From assembly GCA_903876765.1 (NCBI GenBank), contig CAIRBH010000003.1, positions 20,921 to 84,920 on the forward strand: DNA of 64,000 nucleotides. Direction: 5' to 3'. The position numbers and the translations under genes are program-made. The DNA comes from an uncultured Pseudomonadota bacterium (GTDB lineage: Bacteria > Pseudomonadota > Gammaproteobacteria > Burkholderiales > Methylophilaceae). Each line of letters starts with the position of its first letter. The first letter of the stretch is position 1. Positions 54,154 through 63,823 of this stretch are shown here, in pieces. Below the pieces are notes generated by a model. That model saw nothing but the letters and a program-made list of their open reading frames with translations, did no database searches and had not been told where the DNA came from.

Positions 54154-54879
54154 TTGACCTCTATCACCAGCCACCATAGCGTAGCCCATCATGCTGCGAG
54201 TAACAATACGCTTATTTGGGCGCTTATCTGCTCTGTATTACTACACACATTAGTCACTGTGGCTATTCCTAAGTTTAAGCTTGATGCTAGCCACAAGCGC
54301 GATACGCTAGTCGTAGAATTAACTAAACAGCCTGAACCGCCACCCCCGCCCTTATCGCAGCCCATCACAAAGCCAGCAAAAATTGAGCCGATTAAGCCAA
54401 AAACAGTCAATCAACCTATAGTCAAACCGATAATCCTGCCCACCGAAACAAAAAGTGAGCCTGCCCCACCGCCGCCCACAGATGTTATTGCCGTAGCAGC
54501 CAAGCCAGAAGCTGCACCCTCTACTATGCCGCCTGCGCCTATTGTTGTACCTGAGCCGCCCCAAGCTTTTACGCCACCCGATACTAGCGCGGCACGCGAT
54601 AGCTATGGCAACACCTTGTGGGGCGCGATTGGCAAGCACAAACAATACCCAAGAATCGCACAAATGCGTGGCTGGCAAGGTGAAGCGATAGTAGAGTTGC
54701 AACTGGATGGCAACGGTAGGCTAAAATCAAAAAAAATTATTCAGTCCAGCGGCCACGAGGTGCTGGATAAACAAGCACTAGATATGGTGGAAAAAGCCAT
54801 GCCTTTTCCACTGCCCCCTGAAGTGCTGCGCGGCAGCAGCTTTAGCATTAAAGTGCCTATCCCGTTTAAGCTTGAATAA
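54154..54879 (+). CDS. tonB: Energy transducer TonB
   Basis: N-terminal TM, proline-rich linker, C-terminal MRGWQGEAIVELQLDGNGRLKSKKIIQSSGHEVLDKQALDMV. Confidence 0.92.
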   Translation: MTSITSHHSVAHHAASNNTLIWALICSVLLHTLVTVAIPKFKLDASHKRDTLVVELTKQPEPPPPPLSQPITKPAKIEPIKPKTVNQPIVKPIILPTETKSEPAPPPPTDVIAVAAKPEAAPSTMPPAPIVVPEPPQAFTPPDTSAARDSYGNTLWGAIGKHKQYPRIAQMRGWQGEAIVELQLDGNGRLKSKKIIQSSGHEVLDKQALDMVEKAMPFPLPPEVLRGSSFSIKVPIPFKLE

Positions 54880-54894
54880 GCCAGTTGATGTCAT

Positions 54895-56377
54895 TTGATG
54901 ATTCATCGTCATTATTCTGCCGCAAAAAATAGGTCGTTAAAAGACTTATTGCTGATACATGAAATGGCCTTCATTGTGCTGATTATTTTAGCGGCTACCG
55001 CTGGGGCAATTGGCATACATTTATGGGATAAATCTAGCCAAGAAACCAACCGCATAAGTGCACTAGTCTCAGAAGTGCAGCAAACGCGCGGCGACTTATA
55101 TCGGCAAATGAAAGAATTGTTTGACGCCTACTTTTTAGACGACACAAGCGCTCGCAGTGAATATGCGCACTTTACTGTCTCAGTTGAAAATCACTTCGCT
55201 AAACTAAAAAAAAATCACAGTAGGTAAAGAAGAAACCGCCGCCATCCATGCACTGCAAACTAGCTATGAAAAATTTGTTATCGAAGCGCCAGCGCTTTTT
55301 GAACAATATCAGCACTCTAACAGCAGTGCTACCAAACATGCTCTGAATACAGATATTGAAACTGGCTTGTTTCTGCGTTATGAAGACATCATCGCCCGAA
55401 CAGAAAAACTGCTTAACCAACAGCAACTAGAGCTCAACAAGCAACTTAGCAGCACCAAACTCATCGCCACAATCTTATTGATCATTCCACTATTATTGGC
55501 GGTGTTATTGTTGATTTTTTCACGTGTATTTCTAAAACGTGCCATCGTTAAGCCCATCGCAGGCGTCTTGCAAGCAACATCAGAGATTAGCGCAGGCAAC
55601 CTTAGCCATAGAGCACCAGAGGAAGGTGCAGCCGAGCTTAGCGCTGTTTCAAAAGCCATTAATGATATGGCAGATAAATTGGCCACTAGCCAAGAAACCT
55701 TAGTGCGTACCGAAAAGCAAGCGGCGCAAGGTTTATTGGTGCCCATGCTAGCGCATAATATTCGTAATCCATTAGCCAGCATTCGCGCCACCGCACAAAT
55801 TATGCAAGACCCAGCAGACGACGCTGAAACACGCGAGTATCTGACTGGCATTATTAATACGGTGGATAGGCTAGAACGCTGGACAGGAGCGCTGTTGGCT
55901 TATCTACTGCCACTTAAGCCGCAGCCTAACCACAGCCATATTAAAGACATTGTAGAAGGCGCACTGGCGCCGCTGCAACAAAAAATAAAAAGTAAATCTA
56001 TACAGCTTAGCCTACCAAACTGGCCAAAAAATACTGCTGTTTATACAGATCAGCACTTATTAGAGCAGGTCATCTACAACTTATTACTCAATGCGATAGA
56101 CGCATCAAATAAATCAGGCAGCATAGATATTATGCTGACTATGACCGCAAGAGAATTTACCTTGCAATTATTAGACCGTGCAGGCGGTATGCCATTTAAG
56201 CCAGACCCCAGCGCCATGAGCGCACCAACTACTAAGCGATTTGGCACTGGCCTTGGCATTCCCTTTGCATTTAAGGTATGTGATGTATTAGGCGGGGAAT
56301 TAAAGTTTGACGCTAGGCCAGATGGCGGCACGGTAATTAGCATCATTTTGCCTAAATTTTTAGAATTAGCCACATGA
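54895..56377 (+). pseudogene. HAMP sensor histidine kinase split by a frameshift at an A9 tract
   Basis: ORF 54895-55227 (TM + sensor) and ORF 55367-56377 (TM2-HAMP-HisKA-HATPase) join as ...FAKLKK|ITVGKEETAAIHALQTSYEKFVIEAPALFEQY... if one A is removed from 55206-55214. Confidence 0.85.
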
Positions 56378-56469
56378 TCATATTAAGCACTAAATATTGT
56401 CATTTTCATGACATAGACTATTGCCTTAATCAGCCTTTTTATCAACAATGATGAAACGCCTTAACTTAC

Positions 56470-56937
56470 ATGGAAACCTTCATGCTTAATCATATCGTCC
56501 CAGATTTTCAATTAGCTGCAACGAGTAATACAACTTTTCAATTATCAAATTACCTCGGTAAAAATCTAGTCATTTACTTCTATCCAAAAGACTCAACTCC
56601 AGGTTGCACCACGCAAGGTATACAGTTTAGAGACCACTATGCCGAATTTCAGGCATCAAATACTGAAATTGTTGGCATCTCTCGCGATCACTTAAAATCA
56701 CATGAAAATTTTAAAGCTAAATTTTCTTTTCCGTTTGAATTGCTGGCAGATACCGAGGAATTAGCCTGCGCACTATTTTCTGTCATCAAAATGAAAAACA
56801 TGTATGGCAAGCAAGTACGCGGCATAGAACGCAGCACCTTTGTCATCGACAAAAATGGCATACTAGTAAAAGAATGGCGTGGCGTTAAGGTCGAAGGTCA
56901 CGTTGCCGAAGTACTTAGCTTTATTCAGACACTTTAA
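56470..56937 (+). CDS. bcp: Thiol peroxidase Bcp/PrxQ
   Basis: LVIYFYPKDSTPGCTTQGIQFRDHYAEF. Confidence 0.95.
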   Translation: METFMLNHIVPDFQLAATSNTTFQLSNYLGKNLVIYFYPKDSTPGCTTQGIQFRDHYAEFQASNTEIVGISRDHLKSHENFKAKFSFPFELLADTEELACALFSVIKMKNMYGKQVRGIERSTFVIDKNGILVKEWRGVKVEGHVAEVLSFIQTL

Positions 56938-57011
56938 TTCTGAGCGCTTGAATTAAAATCTAAAAATCCACCCTAACCATTTCATCAAAACTAAACAATA
57001 GAAAGCAATCT

Positions 57012-58409
57012 ATGGCTAAAAAACCGCTCACTAGCACTAAACTTTTTGTGCTTGATACCAATGTACTCATACATGATCCTTCCAGTTTATTTCGCTTTGA
57101 AGAGCACGATATTTTTCTACCCATGGTCACGTTAGAAGAGCTGGATAACAACAAAAAAGGCTTAACAGAAGTTGCCCGTAGTGCCCGCCAAGCCAGTCGT
57201 AATTTAGAAGGCATAGTTGGTACCGATCTAATTGATCTAGAGCTAGGCTGCCCACTTAACGTCAATGGCAATAGGCACCTCACAGGCCGCCTATTTTTAC
57301 AAACTAAAGAAATTACTGTTGAGTTGCCAGGCTTAGCCGGTAGCAAAGCAGACAACCAAATTTTAGGCGTAGTGTTCGATCTACAAAAAAGCCAGCCTGA
57401 CCGCCAAGTCATATTGGTCAGTAAAGATATTAATATTCGCATTAAAGCACGTGCCATTGGAATGCACGCTGAAGATTACTTTAATGACAAAGTGCTAGAA
57501 GATACAGATCTTTTATACAGCGGCATACAAGAGTTGCCCGCTGACTTTTGGGAGACACACAGTAAAGAAATGGAGTCTTGGCAAGAAGCTGGGCGCATGT
57601 TTTATCGCATCCATGGGCCATTATGTAAAACATTTTTAGTCAATGAGTTTGTTTATTACGAATTTGAAAAGCCCTTTCATGCCATAGTGCGTAGCATTGA
57701 GGGCAATTCAGCGGTGCTAGAGATCGTCAAAGATCACCTACAACCTAAGCATAATGTTTGGGGCATCAATGCGCGTAATCGTGAACAAAACTTCGCGCTT
57801 AATTTATTAATGGACCCTGAAATTGATTTTGTTAGTTTGCTAGGGCAAGCGGGTACAGGTAAAACCTTACTGACCTTGGCTTCTGCACTGACCCAAGTGT
57901 TAGATAGCAAAATATATTCAGAAATCATCATGACCCGTGTGACGGTCTCGGTCGGCGAAGATATCGGCTTTTTACCAGGTACGGAAGAAGAAAAAATGGG
58001 GCCTTGGATGGGTGCGCTAGACGATAATTTAGATGTGCTCAATAAAAGTGATGAAGCTGCTGGCGAATGGGGGCGCGCTGCTACTCAAGATTTAATTCGC
58101 AGCCGCATTAAAGTTAAATCGCTTAACTTTATGCGTGGTCGCACCTTTCTTAACAAATTTTTGATTATTGATGAAGCACAAAACTTAACACCAAAACAAA
58201 TGAAAACGCTTATCACCCGTGCAGGACCAGGCACAAAAGTAGTATGCCTAGGCAATATAGCGCAAATTGATACGCCTTATTTAACTGAAGGTAGTTCAGG
58301 GCTCACCTATGTGGTCGATAGATTTAAAGGCTGGGGTCATAATGGTCATATTACCTTACTAAGAGGTGAGCGCTCGCGTCTGGCTGACTTTGCAGCAGAA
58401 GCACTATAG
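57012..58409 (+). CDS. PhoH family protein with N-terminal PIN domain
   Basis: KLFVLDTNVLIHDPSSLFRFEEHD; LLGQAGTGKTLLTLASALTQ; FLIIDEAQNLTPKQMKTLITRAG. Confidence 0.96.
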   Translation: MAKKPLTSTKLFVLDTNVLIHDPSSLFRFEEHDIFLPMVTLEELDNNKKGLTEVARSARQASRNLEGIVGTDLIDLELGCPLNVNGNRHLTGRLFLQTKEITVELPGLAGSKADNQILGVVFDLQKSQPDRQVILVSKDINIRIKARAIGMHAEDYFNDKVLEDTDLLYSGIQELPADFWETHSKEMESWQEAGRMFYRIHGPLCKTFLVNEFVYYEFEKPFHAIVRSIEGNSAVLEIVKDHLQPKHNVWGINARNREQNFALNLLMDPEIDFVSLLGQAGTGKTLLTLASALTQVLDSKIYSEIIMTRVTVSVGEDIGFLPGTEEEKMGPWMGALDDNLDVLNKSDEAAGEWGRAATQDLIRSRIKVKSLNFMRGRTFLNKFLIIDEAQNLTPKQMKTLITRAGPGTKVVCLGNIAQIDTPYLTEGSSGLTYVVDRFKGWGHNGHITLLRGERSRLADFAAEAL

Positions 58410-58414
58410 GGCAC

Positions 58415-59599
58415 ATGAAAAAAGGTTTTTACACGCTTTTAATGGCTCAGTTTTTATCGGCGATTGCCGATAACGCGCTGCTATTTGCCGCCATCAGCTT
58501 GCTCTCTAAGCTACATGCGCCTAACTGGCATGAGCCATTATTGCGTGAATTTTTTATCATTGCCTACATCGTATTAGCGCCCTTCGTTGGTCCATTTGCC
58601 GATGCCCTGCCAAAAGGCAAGGTCATGTTTATTAGCAATGGCATTAAGTTTTTAGGTTGTCTAGCCGCTTTCTTGGGCTTGCCTCCGCTTTATGCTTACG
58701 CCATTGTTGGCATTGGCGCGGCGGCTTACTCACCTGCAAAATACGGCATATTGACTGAAATGTTGCCATCAAGGCAGCTAATTAAAGCGAATGCTTGGAT
58801 GGAAGGCACGACTGTCAGCGCCATTATTTTAGGCCCTATATTTGGCTCAGCCATTTCAGCCAACAACCCTTACTTCGGCATAGCCATTATTGCCGTTATC
58901 TATTTATTGGCGGCGGGCTTTAATCACTATATTCCTAAAGTGCCGATTGATCACCAAATGCCAAGACGTGATTTTGTGTTTCTTTTACATGATTTTTGGC
59001 ATGCCTTCACCACACTGTGGCGTGATACTCAAGGCCAGGTATCGCTAGCCGTCACGACTTTATTTTGGGGCGCTGGCGCAACCTTGCAATTTGTCGTGCT
59101 GCAGTGGGCTAAAGAAATATTACACATGGAACAACAAGCCGCTTCTGTACTGATTGCCATTATGGCCGTTGGTATCGCCATAGGCTCTATGGGTGCATCC
59201 TTATTTGTCAAATTAGAGGATGCTGTCAAAGTCTTACCCGCAGGCATTCTTATGGGGGTATTAGTCGCTAGCATGTCGTTGATACATACTGCTGAGATCG
59301 CCACGGTAGTACTGTTTTGTATAGGCGTGCTTGCTGGTTATTTTTTAGTGCCGCTAAACTCGCTACTACAACACAGAGGGCATGCTTTACTGGGCGCGGG
59401 TCACTCTATTGCCGTACAAAATTTTAATGAAAATATTGGCATATTATTGCTGCTAGGCATTTATACCTTAATGAAACATCAACATGTGCCCATCAATATT
59501 ATGATTATCATTTTTGGTGTTTTTGTGAGCATGAGCATGGCTATAATCTATAAGCTCTATCTTAAGCACACTAGGCAAAAACTTTTTCCACTCAACTAA
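58415..59599 (+). CDS. lplT: Lysophospholipid transporter LplT
   Basis: MFS; GFYTLLMAQFLSAIADNALLFAAISLL; LPKGKVMFISNGIKFLG. Confidence 0.94.
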   Translation: MKKGFYTLLMAQFLSAIADNALLFAAISLLSKLHAPNWHEPLLREFFIIAYIVLAPFVGPFADALPKGKVMFISNGIKFLGCLAAFLGLPPLYAYAIVGIGAAAYSPAKYGILTEMLPSRQLIKANAWMEGTTVSAIILGPIFGSAISANNPYFGIAIIAVIYLLAAGFNHYIPKVPIDHQMPRRDFVFLLHDFWHAFTTLWRDTQGQVSLAVTTLFWGAGATLQFVVLQWAKEILHMEQQAASVLIAIMAVGIAIGSMGASLFVKLEDAVKVLPAGILMGVLVASMSLIHTAEIATVVLFCIGVLAGYFLVPLNSLLQHRGHALLGAGHSIAVQNFNENIGILLLLGIYTLMKHQHVPINIMIIIFGVFVSMSMAIIYKLYLKHTRQKLFPLN

Positions 59600-59670
59600 A
59601 ACTGCACCGCTCAAACGCATTCAGTTAAGCCTATTATGCATTTTTTGCAAAAAATGTTAATGCAGTTTTA
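59597..59670. terminator. Nested inverted repeats between convergent lplT and ndh (candidate bidirectional terminator)
   Basis: Outer arms TAAAACTGCA/TGCAGTTTTA; inner palindrome CATTTTTTGCAAAAAATG (59639-59656). Confidence 0.6.
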
Positions 59671-60994
59671 CCCTAGATTCTGTGCGCTGTGTAATTAAAC
59701 GCGCCAGTGTTTGTAGAGCGGTACTCCAAAAACCGTGCAAAGCCATTAAATGCATTTGATACAGCGATTGATACATCAACCTTGCTACCAAACCTTCAAT
59801 AAATAAGCTGCCACCTGAAACTGAGCCCATTAAATTACCTACGGTAGTGTAACGCCCTAAATTGACTAGAGAGCCGTAATCCAGGTAAGTATATTCTGGC
59901 AAATCGGCTTTGCCTGCCACACGATGTTTGATCGTTTTTACCAGCATAGACGCTTGCTGATGAGCTGCCTGCGCCCTAGGTGGTACAGACTCACCAGCTT
60001 GGCCATGGATGTTAGGGCAAGCCGCACAATCACCAAAAGCAAATATATTTTCGTCTAAGCTGGTTTGCAAGGTGCGCGTGACTATCAACTGATTAATTTG
60101 GTTAGTTTCTAAACCATCAATACCGCGCAAAAAATCAGGGGCTTTAATGCCTGCCGCCCAGACCACTAAAGCTGACGGTATAAACTTGCCCGTATGCGTA
60201 TGAATGCCCTGATTAGTGACTTCAGTCACACGCTCACCACTGTAAAGATGTACGCCTAATTTGCTAAGTTCTAAGGCGACTGAAGCTGAAAGTTTGGGTG
60301 GTAGTGCGGGTAAAACACGCTCACTGGCTTCAACCAATGAAATTTTAATATCTCGATCAGCATCAATTTTATCTAGCCCGTATGCGGCTAGTTCTCGCGT
60401 TGTATTATGTAGCTCTGCCGACAACTCTACGCCAGTCGCCCCTGCACCGACGATGACAACTTCTAGCTGGCCAGCCTGCACGGCAGTGCCTTGAGTTTGC
60501 GCCCGCAAAAGCGCATTGTGTAAGCGTCTATGAAACTTTTCCGCCTGTTCTTGTGTATCTAATGCAATTGAATATTCACTCGCGCCTTTGATGCCGAAAT
60601 CATTGGTGGTGCTACCCACAGCAATAATTAACGTATCGTAATGCAGGGTGCGGCGCGGAATGACTTCAAAGCCATCCTCATCAAAATGAGGTGAAATGGA
60701 TATTTCACGCTTTGCTCTATTTAGACTATCCATGCTGCCTAATCGAAAGGAGAAATGATGCCAGTGCGCTTGCGCAAGATAAACCAGCTCATGTCTTTCT
60801 GGGTTCATACTACCAGCTGCAATTTCATGTAGCAGCGGTTTCCATACATGTGTTTTGCTTTGATCTATCAAGGTAATAGCGGCTTTGCCCTTACGCGCTA
60901 AGGAATCACCAAGTTTGGTCGCCAACTCTAGGCCACCCGCACCACCTCCAACGATCACCACATGATGCAATGCGCCTTTAACTGTATTTTTCAA
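59657..60994 (-). CDS. ndh: Type II NADH dehydrogenase
   Basis: HVVIVGGGAGGLELATKLGDSLARKGKAAITLIDQSKTHVWKPLLHEIAAG. Confidence 0.94.
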   Translation of the reverse strand: MKNTVKGALHHVVIVGGGAGGLELATKLGDSLARKGKAAITLIDQSKTHVWKPLLHEIAAGSMNPERHELVYLAQAHWHHFSFRLGSMDSLNRAKREISISPHFDEDGFEVIPRRTLHYDTLIIAVGSTTNDFGIKGASEYSIALDTQEQAEKFHRRLHNALLRAQTQGTAVQAGQLEVVIVGAGATGVELSAELHNTTRELAAYGLDKIDADRDIKISLVEASERVLPALPPKLSASVALELSKLGVHLYSGERVTEVTNQGIHTHTGKFIPSALVVWAAGIKAPDFLRGIDGLETNQINQLIVTRTLQTSLDENIFAFGDCAACPNIHGQAGESVPPRAQAAHQQASMLVKTIKHRVAGKADLPEYTYLDYGSLVNLGRYTTVGNLMGSVSGGSLFIEGLVARLMYQSLYQMHLMALHGFWSTALQTLARLITQRTESRVKLH

Positions 60995-61063
60995 GAGAAC
61001 CTTTATCCCACTTAGTAAAAAATACTACAGCGACAGCGCTGTAGTCATAAATTAATCGCTTAG

Positions 61064-61627
61064 TTAATTGAGCCAGGGCGTCTCACCACCACCAATATAC
61101 TGCGTGCGCAACCAAGCCATGATTTTTAGTATCGTATCCGTGTCTAGTCCCTCACCTGTATGTCCAGCTAACTGATTGTGCCAAGTTAACATAGAACCCC
61201 ACTCTGGTGGAGAACCATTTGTACCGCCTGCGATTGTTTCAAACATCCCTTTATCGCTGATATGTTTAGCATATTGCCATTTTGCATCTATTAAGCTTGG
61301 GCCCATTAAACCATTGGCATTACCACCATGGCAGCCACTACAGCCTTGATAAGAAAATTGTTTTTTACCCACTTTGGCAGCTTCAGCATCTTTAGCATAA
61401 AGTTTTGTATAAGGATTAATACAAGTTATTAGAAACTCTTTGGCTTGTGGTGTATCCGTACTCAATACTTTAATCACTAAGGGGCTATTATCTTTTGTAG
61501 AAACTAAACTGCAAATTTTTGTTGGCGTTAAATCGGCACTAGTTTGCGCCTTATCATCTTTGCCACAAGCACATAAGCTAAATACTAACATCAATAGTAA
61601 GCATAATTTAGTATTAACCATTGTCAA
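61064..61627 (-). CDS. Lipoprotein cytochrome c, XoxG paralogue
   Basis: Lipobox LCAC; CSGCHGG haem motif; aligned by eye with the adjacent xoxG product. Confidence 0.9.
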   Translation of the reverse strand: MTMVNTKLCLLLMLVFSLCACGKDDKAQTSADLTPTKICSLVSTKDNSPLVIKVLSTDTPQAKEFLITCINPYTKLYAKDAEAAKVGKKQFSYQGCSGCHGGNANGLMGPSLIDAKWQYAKHISDKGMFETIAGGTNGSPPEWGSMLTWHNQLAGHTGEGLDTDTILKIMAWLRTQYIGGGETPWLN

Positions 61628-61674
61628 TCTCCTTTTATCAAATAGGCAATTCAGCAGATCTACTATTACATAAA

Positions 61675-61705
61675 AAAAAGGCTACTGCGTGACGCAGTAG
61701 CCTTT
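61675..61705. terminator. Hairpin between xoxG and the lipoprotein cytochrome gene
   Basis: AAAAGGCTACTGCG-TGA-CGCAGTAGCCTTTT, 14-bp arms. Confidence 0.85.
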
Positions 61706-61786
61706 TCTATTACAAATCTTGACATTAACTATCTTAGCATTAGTTAATTTGGCATTAATTTTATATGCCTTAGTGCACACTAAAAA

Positions 61787-62359
61787 TTATTTTAACCAAG
61801 CTTTTTCGCCATCACCACGGTATTCAGTGCGAATATAGGCTATCAGTCTTAAGATTTCATCATTAGTCAAACCATCACCTACGTGGTCTGGTAAATTGAT
61901 ATTCCACGTTGACATCACACCGCCTGACACCCCTGCTGAACCGCCAGAAATTGTTTCAAACACACCTTTATCAGTCACATGTTTAGCATAAACCCATTTA
62001 GTATCAAATGCGCCTTGACCACCATCTTTTCTTAATGAAGGAGCCATTACGCCCTCTAATTTACCACCATGGCAACCTGAACAGCCGTTGTAGCCAAATA
62101 GCGCTTTACCGCCCTTAGGGCTCTTCTGGGTAATCAGTGTTGGGTCAGCTGCATAAGCTTTAGTGTATGGGTTAATACACGTTTCTAGAAACTCTTTCGC
62201 TTGTGGCGTATCAGTCTCACTAGCTTTAATATTTAATGGTGATCCATCTTTTGTTGAAACAAAACTACAGGCGGCGTTAACTTGTGCGCTTACAACTAAA
62301 CTCATAAAGCCAAGCATTGAAATTAATAACGCTGCCTTAATTGATTTAAAACCTAACAT
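61787..62359 (-). CDS. xoxG: XoxG-type cytochrome c (electron acceptor of XoxF)
   Basis: Signal peptide, GYNGCSGCHGGKLEGVMAPSL; next to xoxJ and xoxF. Confidence 0.9.
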   Translation of the reverse strand: MLGFKSIKAALLISMLGFMSLVVSAQVNAACSFVSTKDGSPLNIKASETDTPQAKEFLETCINPYTKAYAADPTLITQKSPKGGKALFGYNGCSGCHGGKLEGVMAPSLRKDGGQGAFDTKWVYAKHVTDKGVFETISGGSAGVSGGVMSTWNINLPDHVGDGLTNDEILRLIAYIRTEYRGDGEKAWLK

Positions 62360-62512
62360 ATCATCTCCTTATTGTAATGAACTTTGCTACGATTATTGTT
62401 GCAAACACATTACTGAACGTGTATTGATCTAACGTACTTATTATTTACTTGGTTGACTCTGTAATACTAAATTATACGCTAGCACTTAATGGCGCTACTG
62501 CATTGCTTACAT

Positions 62513-62550
62513 AAAAAAACGGCCAATGTGATTATACATTAGCCATTTAA
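62513..62550 (-). terminator. Terminator after xoxJ
   Basis: Minus GGCTAATGTATAATCACATTGGCCGTTTTTTTATG. Confidence 0.75.
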
Positions 62551-62604
62551 TTTATTACAGCATTAGTCAATTTTAGCTGCTTTAACTGGCTGCAAAGCTA
62601 AAGG

Positions 62605-63528
62605 CTACTTATCTGCTGTAGGCTTAGTATTTGCTCCATATTGATTATAAACTTTTTGCAAACTGTCGCCTTCAACCACAGCCACATGCGGAATGCCATA
62701 ATCGTCTAAAATCTTCAGTATTTTATCTTTATTTCTGTCTAACGCACCTTCTATCATGGCGATACGATCTTTATCTTTTTTACGAACACCGACTGAAATA
62801 TTCCAATACTCTTTGCCTTTAGCATTTTTCGTTTCATATTCTGGAATAGGCACAACCATCATAGGTATTTTTGACTGTTTGGCAAAATAACCACCTATTG
62901 GACCCCAAGCAATGGCAATATCAATATCGCCCTTGGCTAAGTCATCAATCATAAAACTAGATGGTAGATTTAAGTCACGTTGAATACGATACGGACGTGC
63001 ATTTGCGATTAGGTTATTGTCATTCATCGGGATAGTTGCAGGGCTATGGTCAATTACGCCAATAAAGCCTTTACGCAAATCTGGAGAACTCCAATCTTTA
63101 ATGTTGTAATTGCTATCTTTACGCCAAACAAACACATGGCCAGCACGATAATAAGGCTTAGAAGTTCTCATCGTATCATTATCGGAGGTCGTCCCTATCA
63201 CTACGTCGCAGCGATTAGCCCCTAATGTATTTCTGAAAAAACCTTGTCTGCTGTAGGCGTAGGTAAATGTTAGTTTTTTACCTAAATCTTGCGCTAAAAC
63301 TTGGGCAATTTTATCTTCAAAGCCCTCTTGTTTTGAGTTTGAAAATGGCATATTTTCAGGGTCCGCGCACACTTTAAACTCTGACTCATCAGGTACGCGC
63401 CTAATTTCACCAATTCTACCTTCATCAGGATTCAGTGTTGGAATCTCCGGATCCGCTGCGAAGCTAACATTTGCTGCAATTGCTAGCAGCGCCACTAGCG
63501 CTAACTGCTTTTTAACATGTTTCAACAT
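62605..63528 (-). CDS. xoxJ: XoxJ/MxaJ-like periplasmic binding protein
   Basis: SEFKVCADPENMPFSNSKQEGFEDKIAQVLAQDLGKKLTFTYAYSRQGFFRNTLGANRCDVVIG. Confidence 0.93.
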   Translation of the reverse strand: MLKHVKKQLALVALLAIAANVSFAADPEIPTLNPDEGRIGEIRRVPDESEFKVCADPENMPFSNSKQEGFEDKIAQVLAQDLGKKLTFTYAYSRQGFFRNTLGANRCDVVIGTTSDNDTMRTSKPYYRAGHVFVWRKDSNYNIKDWSSPDLRKGFIGVIDHSPATIPMNDNNLIANARPYRIQRDLNLPSSFMIDDLAKGDIDIAIAWGPIGGYFAKQSKIPMMVVPIPEYETKNAKGKEYWNISVGVRKKDKDRIAMIEGALDRNKDKILKILDDYGIPHVAVVEGDSLQKVYNQYGANTKPTADK

Positions 63529-63740
63529 TATTTATTCCTTATCGTCAAATAGTCAGCTTATAAATAGCCGCTCACTACTATAGAGTACTTGCCTTATAAA
63601 AAAGTTCTTATCATTTATTAGCTGCCAATTACGAAAATTAAAACAACTCATTATTGTAACTAATTTGCCCTAGCTTAAGGAATTTATATCCAGTTAACGA
63701 GTGGTTTAATATTATCGCCCATAAAATTAACGACCATAAA

Positions 63741-63768
63741 AAAACACCCTGACGAATCAGGGTGTTTT
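63741..63768 (-). terminator. Terminator after xoxF
   Basis: AAAACACCCTGA-CGAA-TCAGGGTGTTTT with T-run on the minus strand. Confidence 0.9.
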
Positions 63769-63823
63769 ATTTACTACGTTTGAACTAACTTGTATTTAGT
63801 TACAATTTAATCTTACGATTAAA

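Noticed and set aside
54352-54702. Minus-strand 116-aa ORF opposite tonB
   Set aside because: Antisense of the proline-rich linker; no family resemblance.
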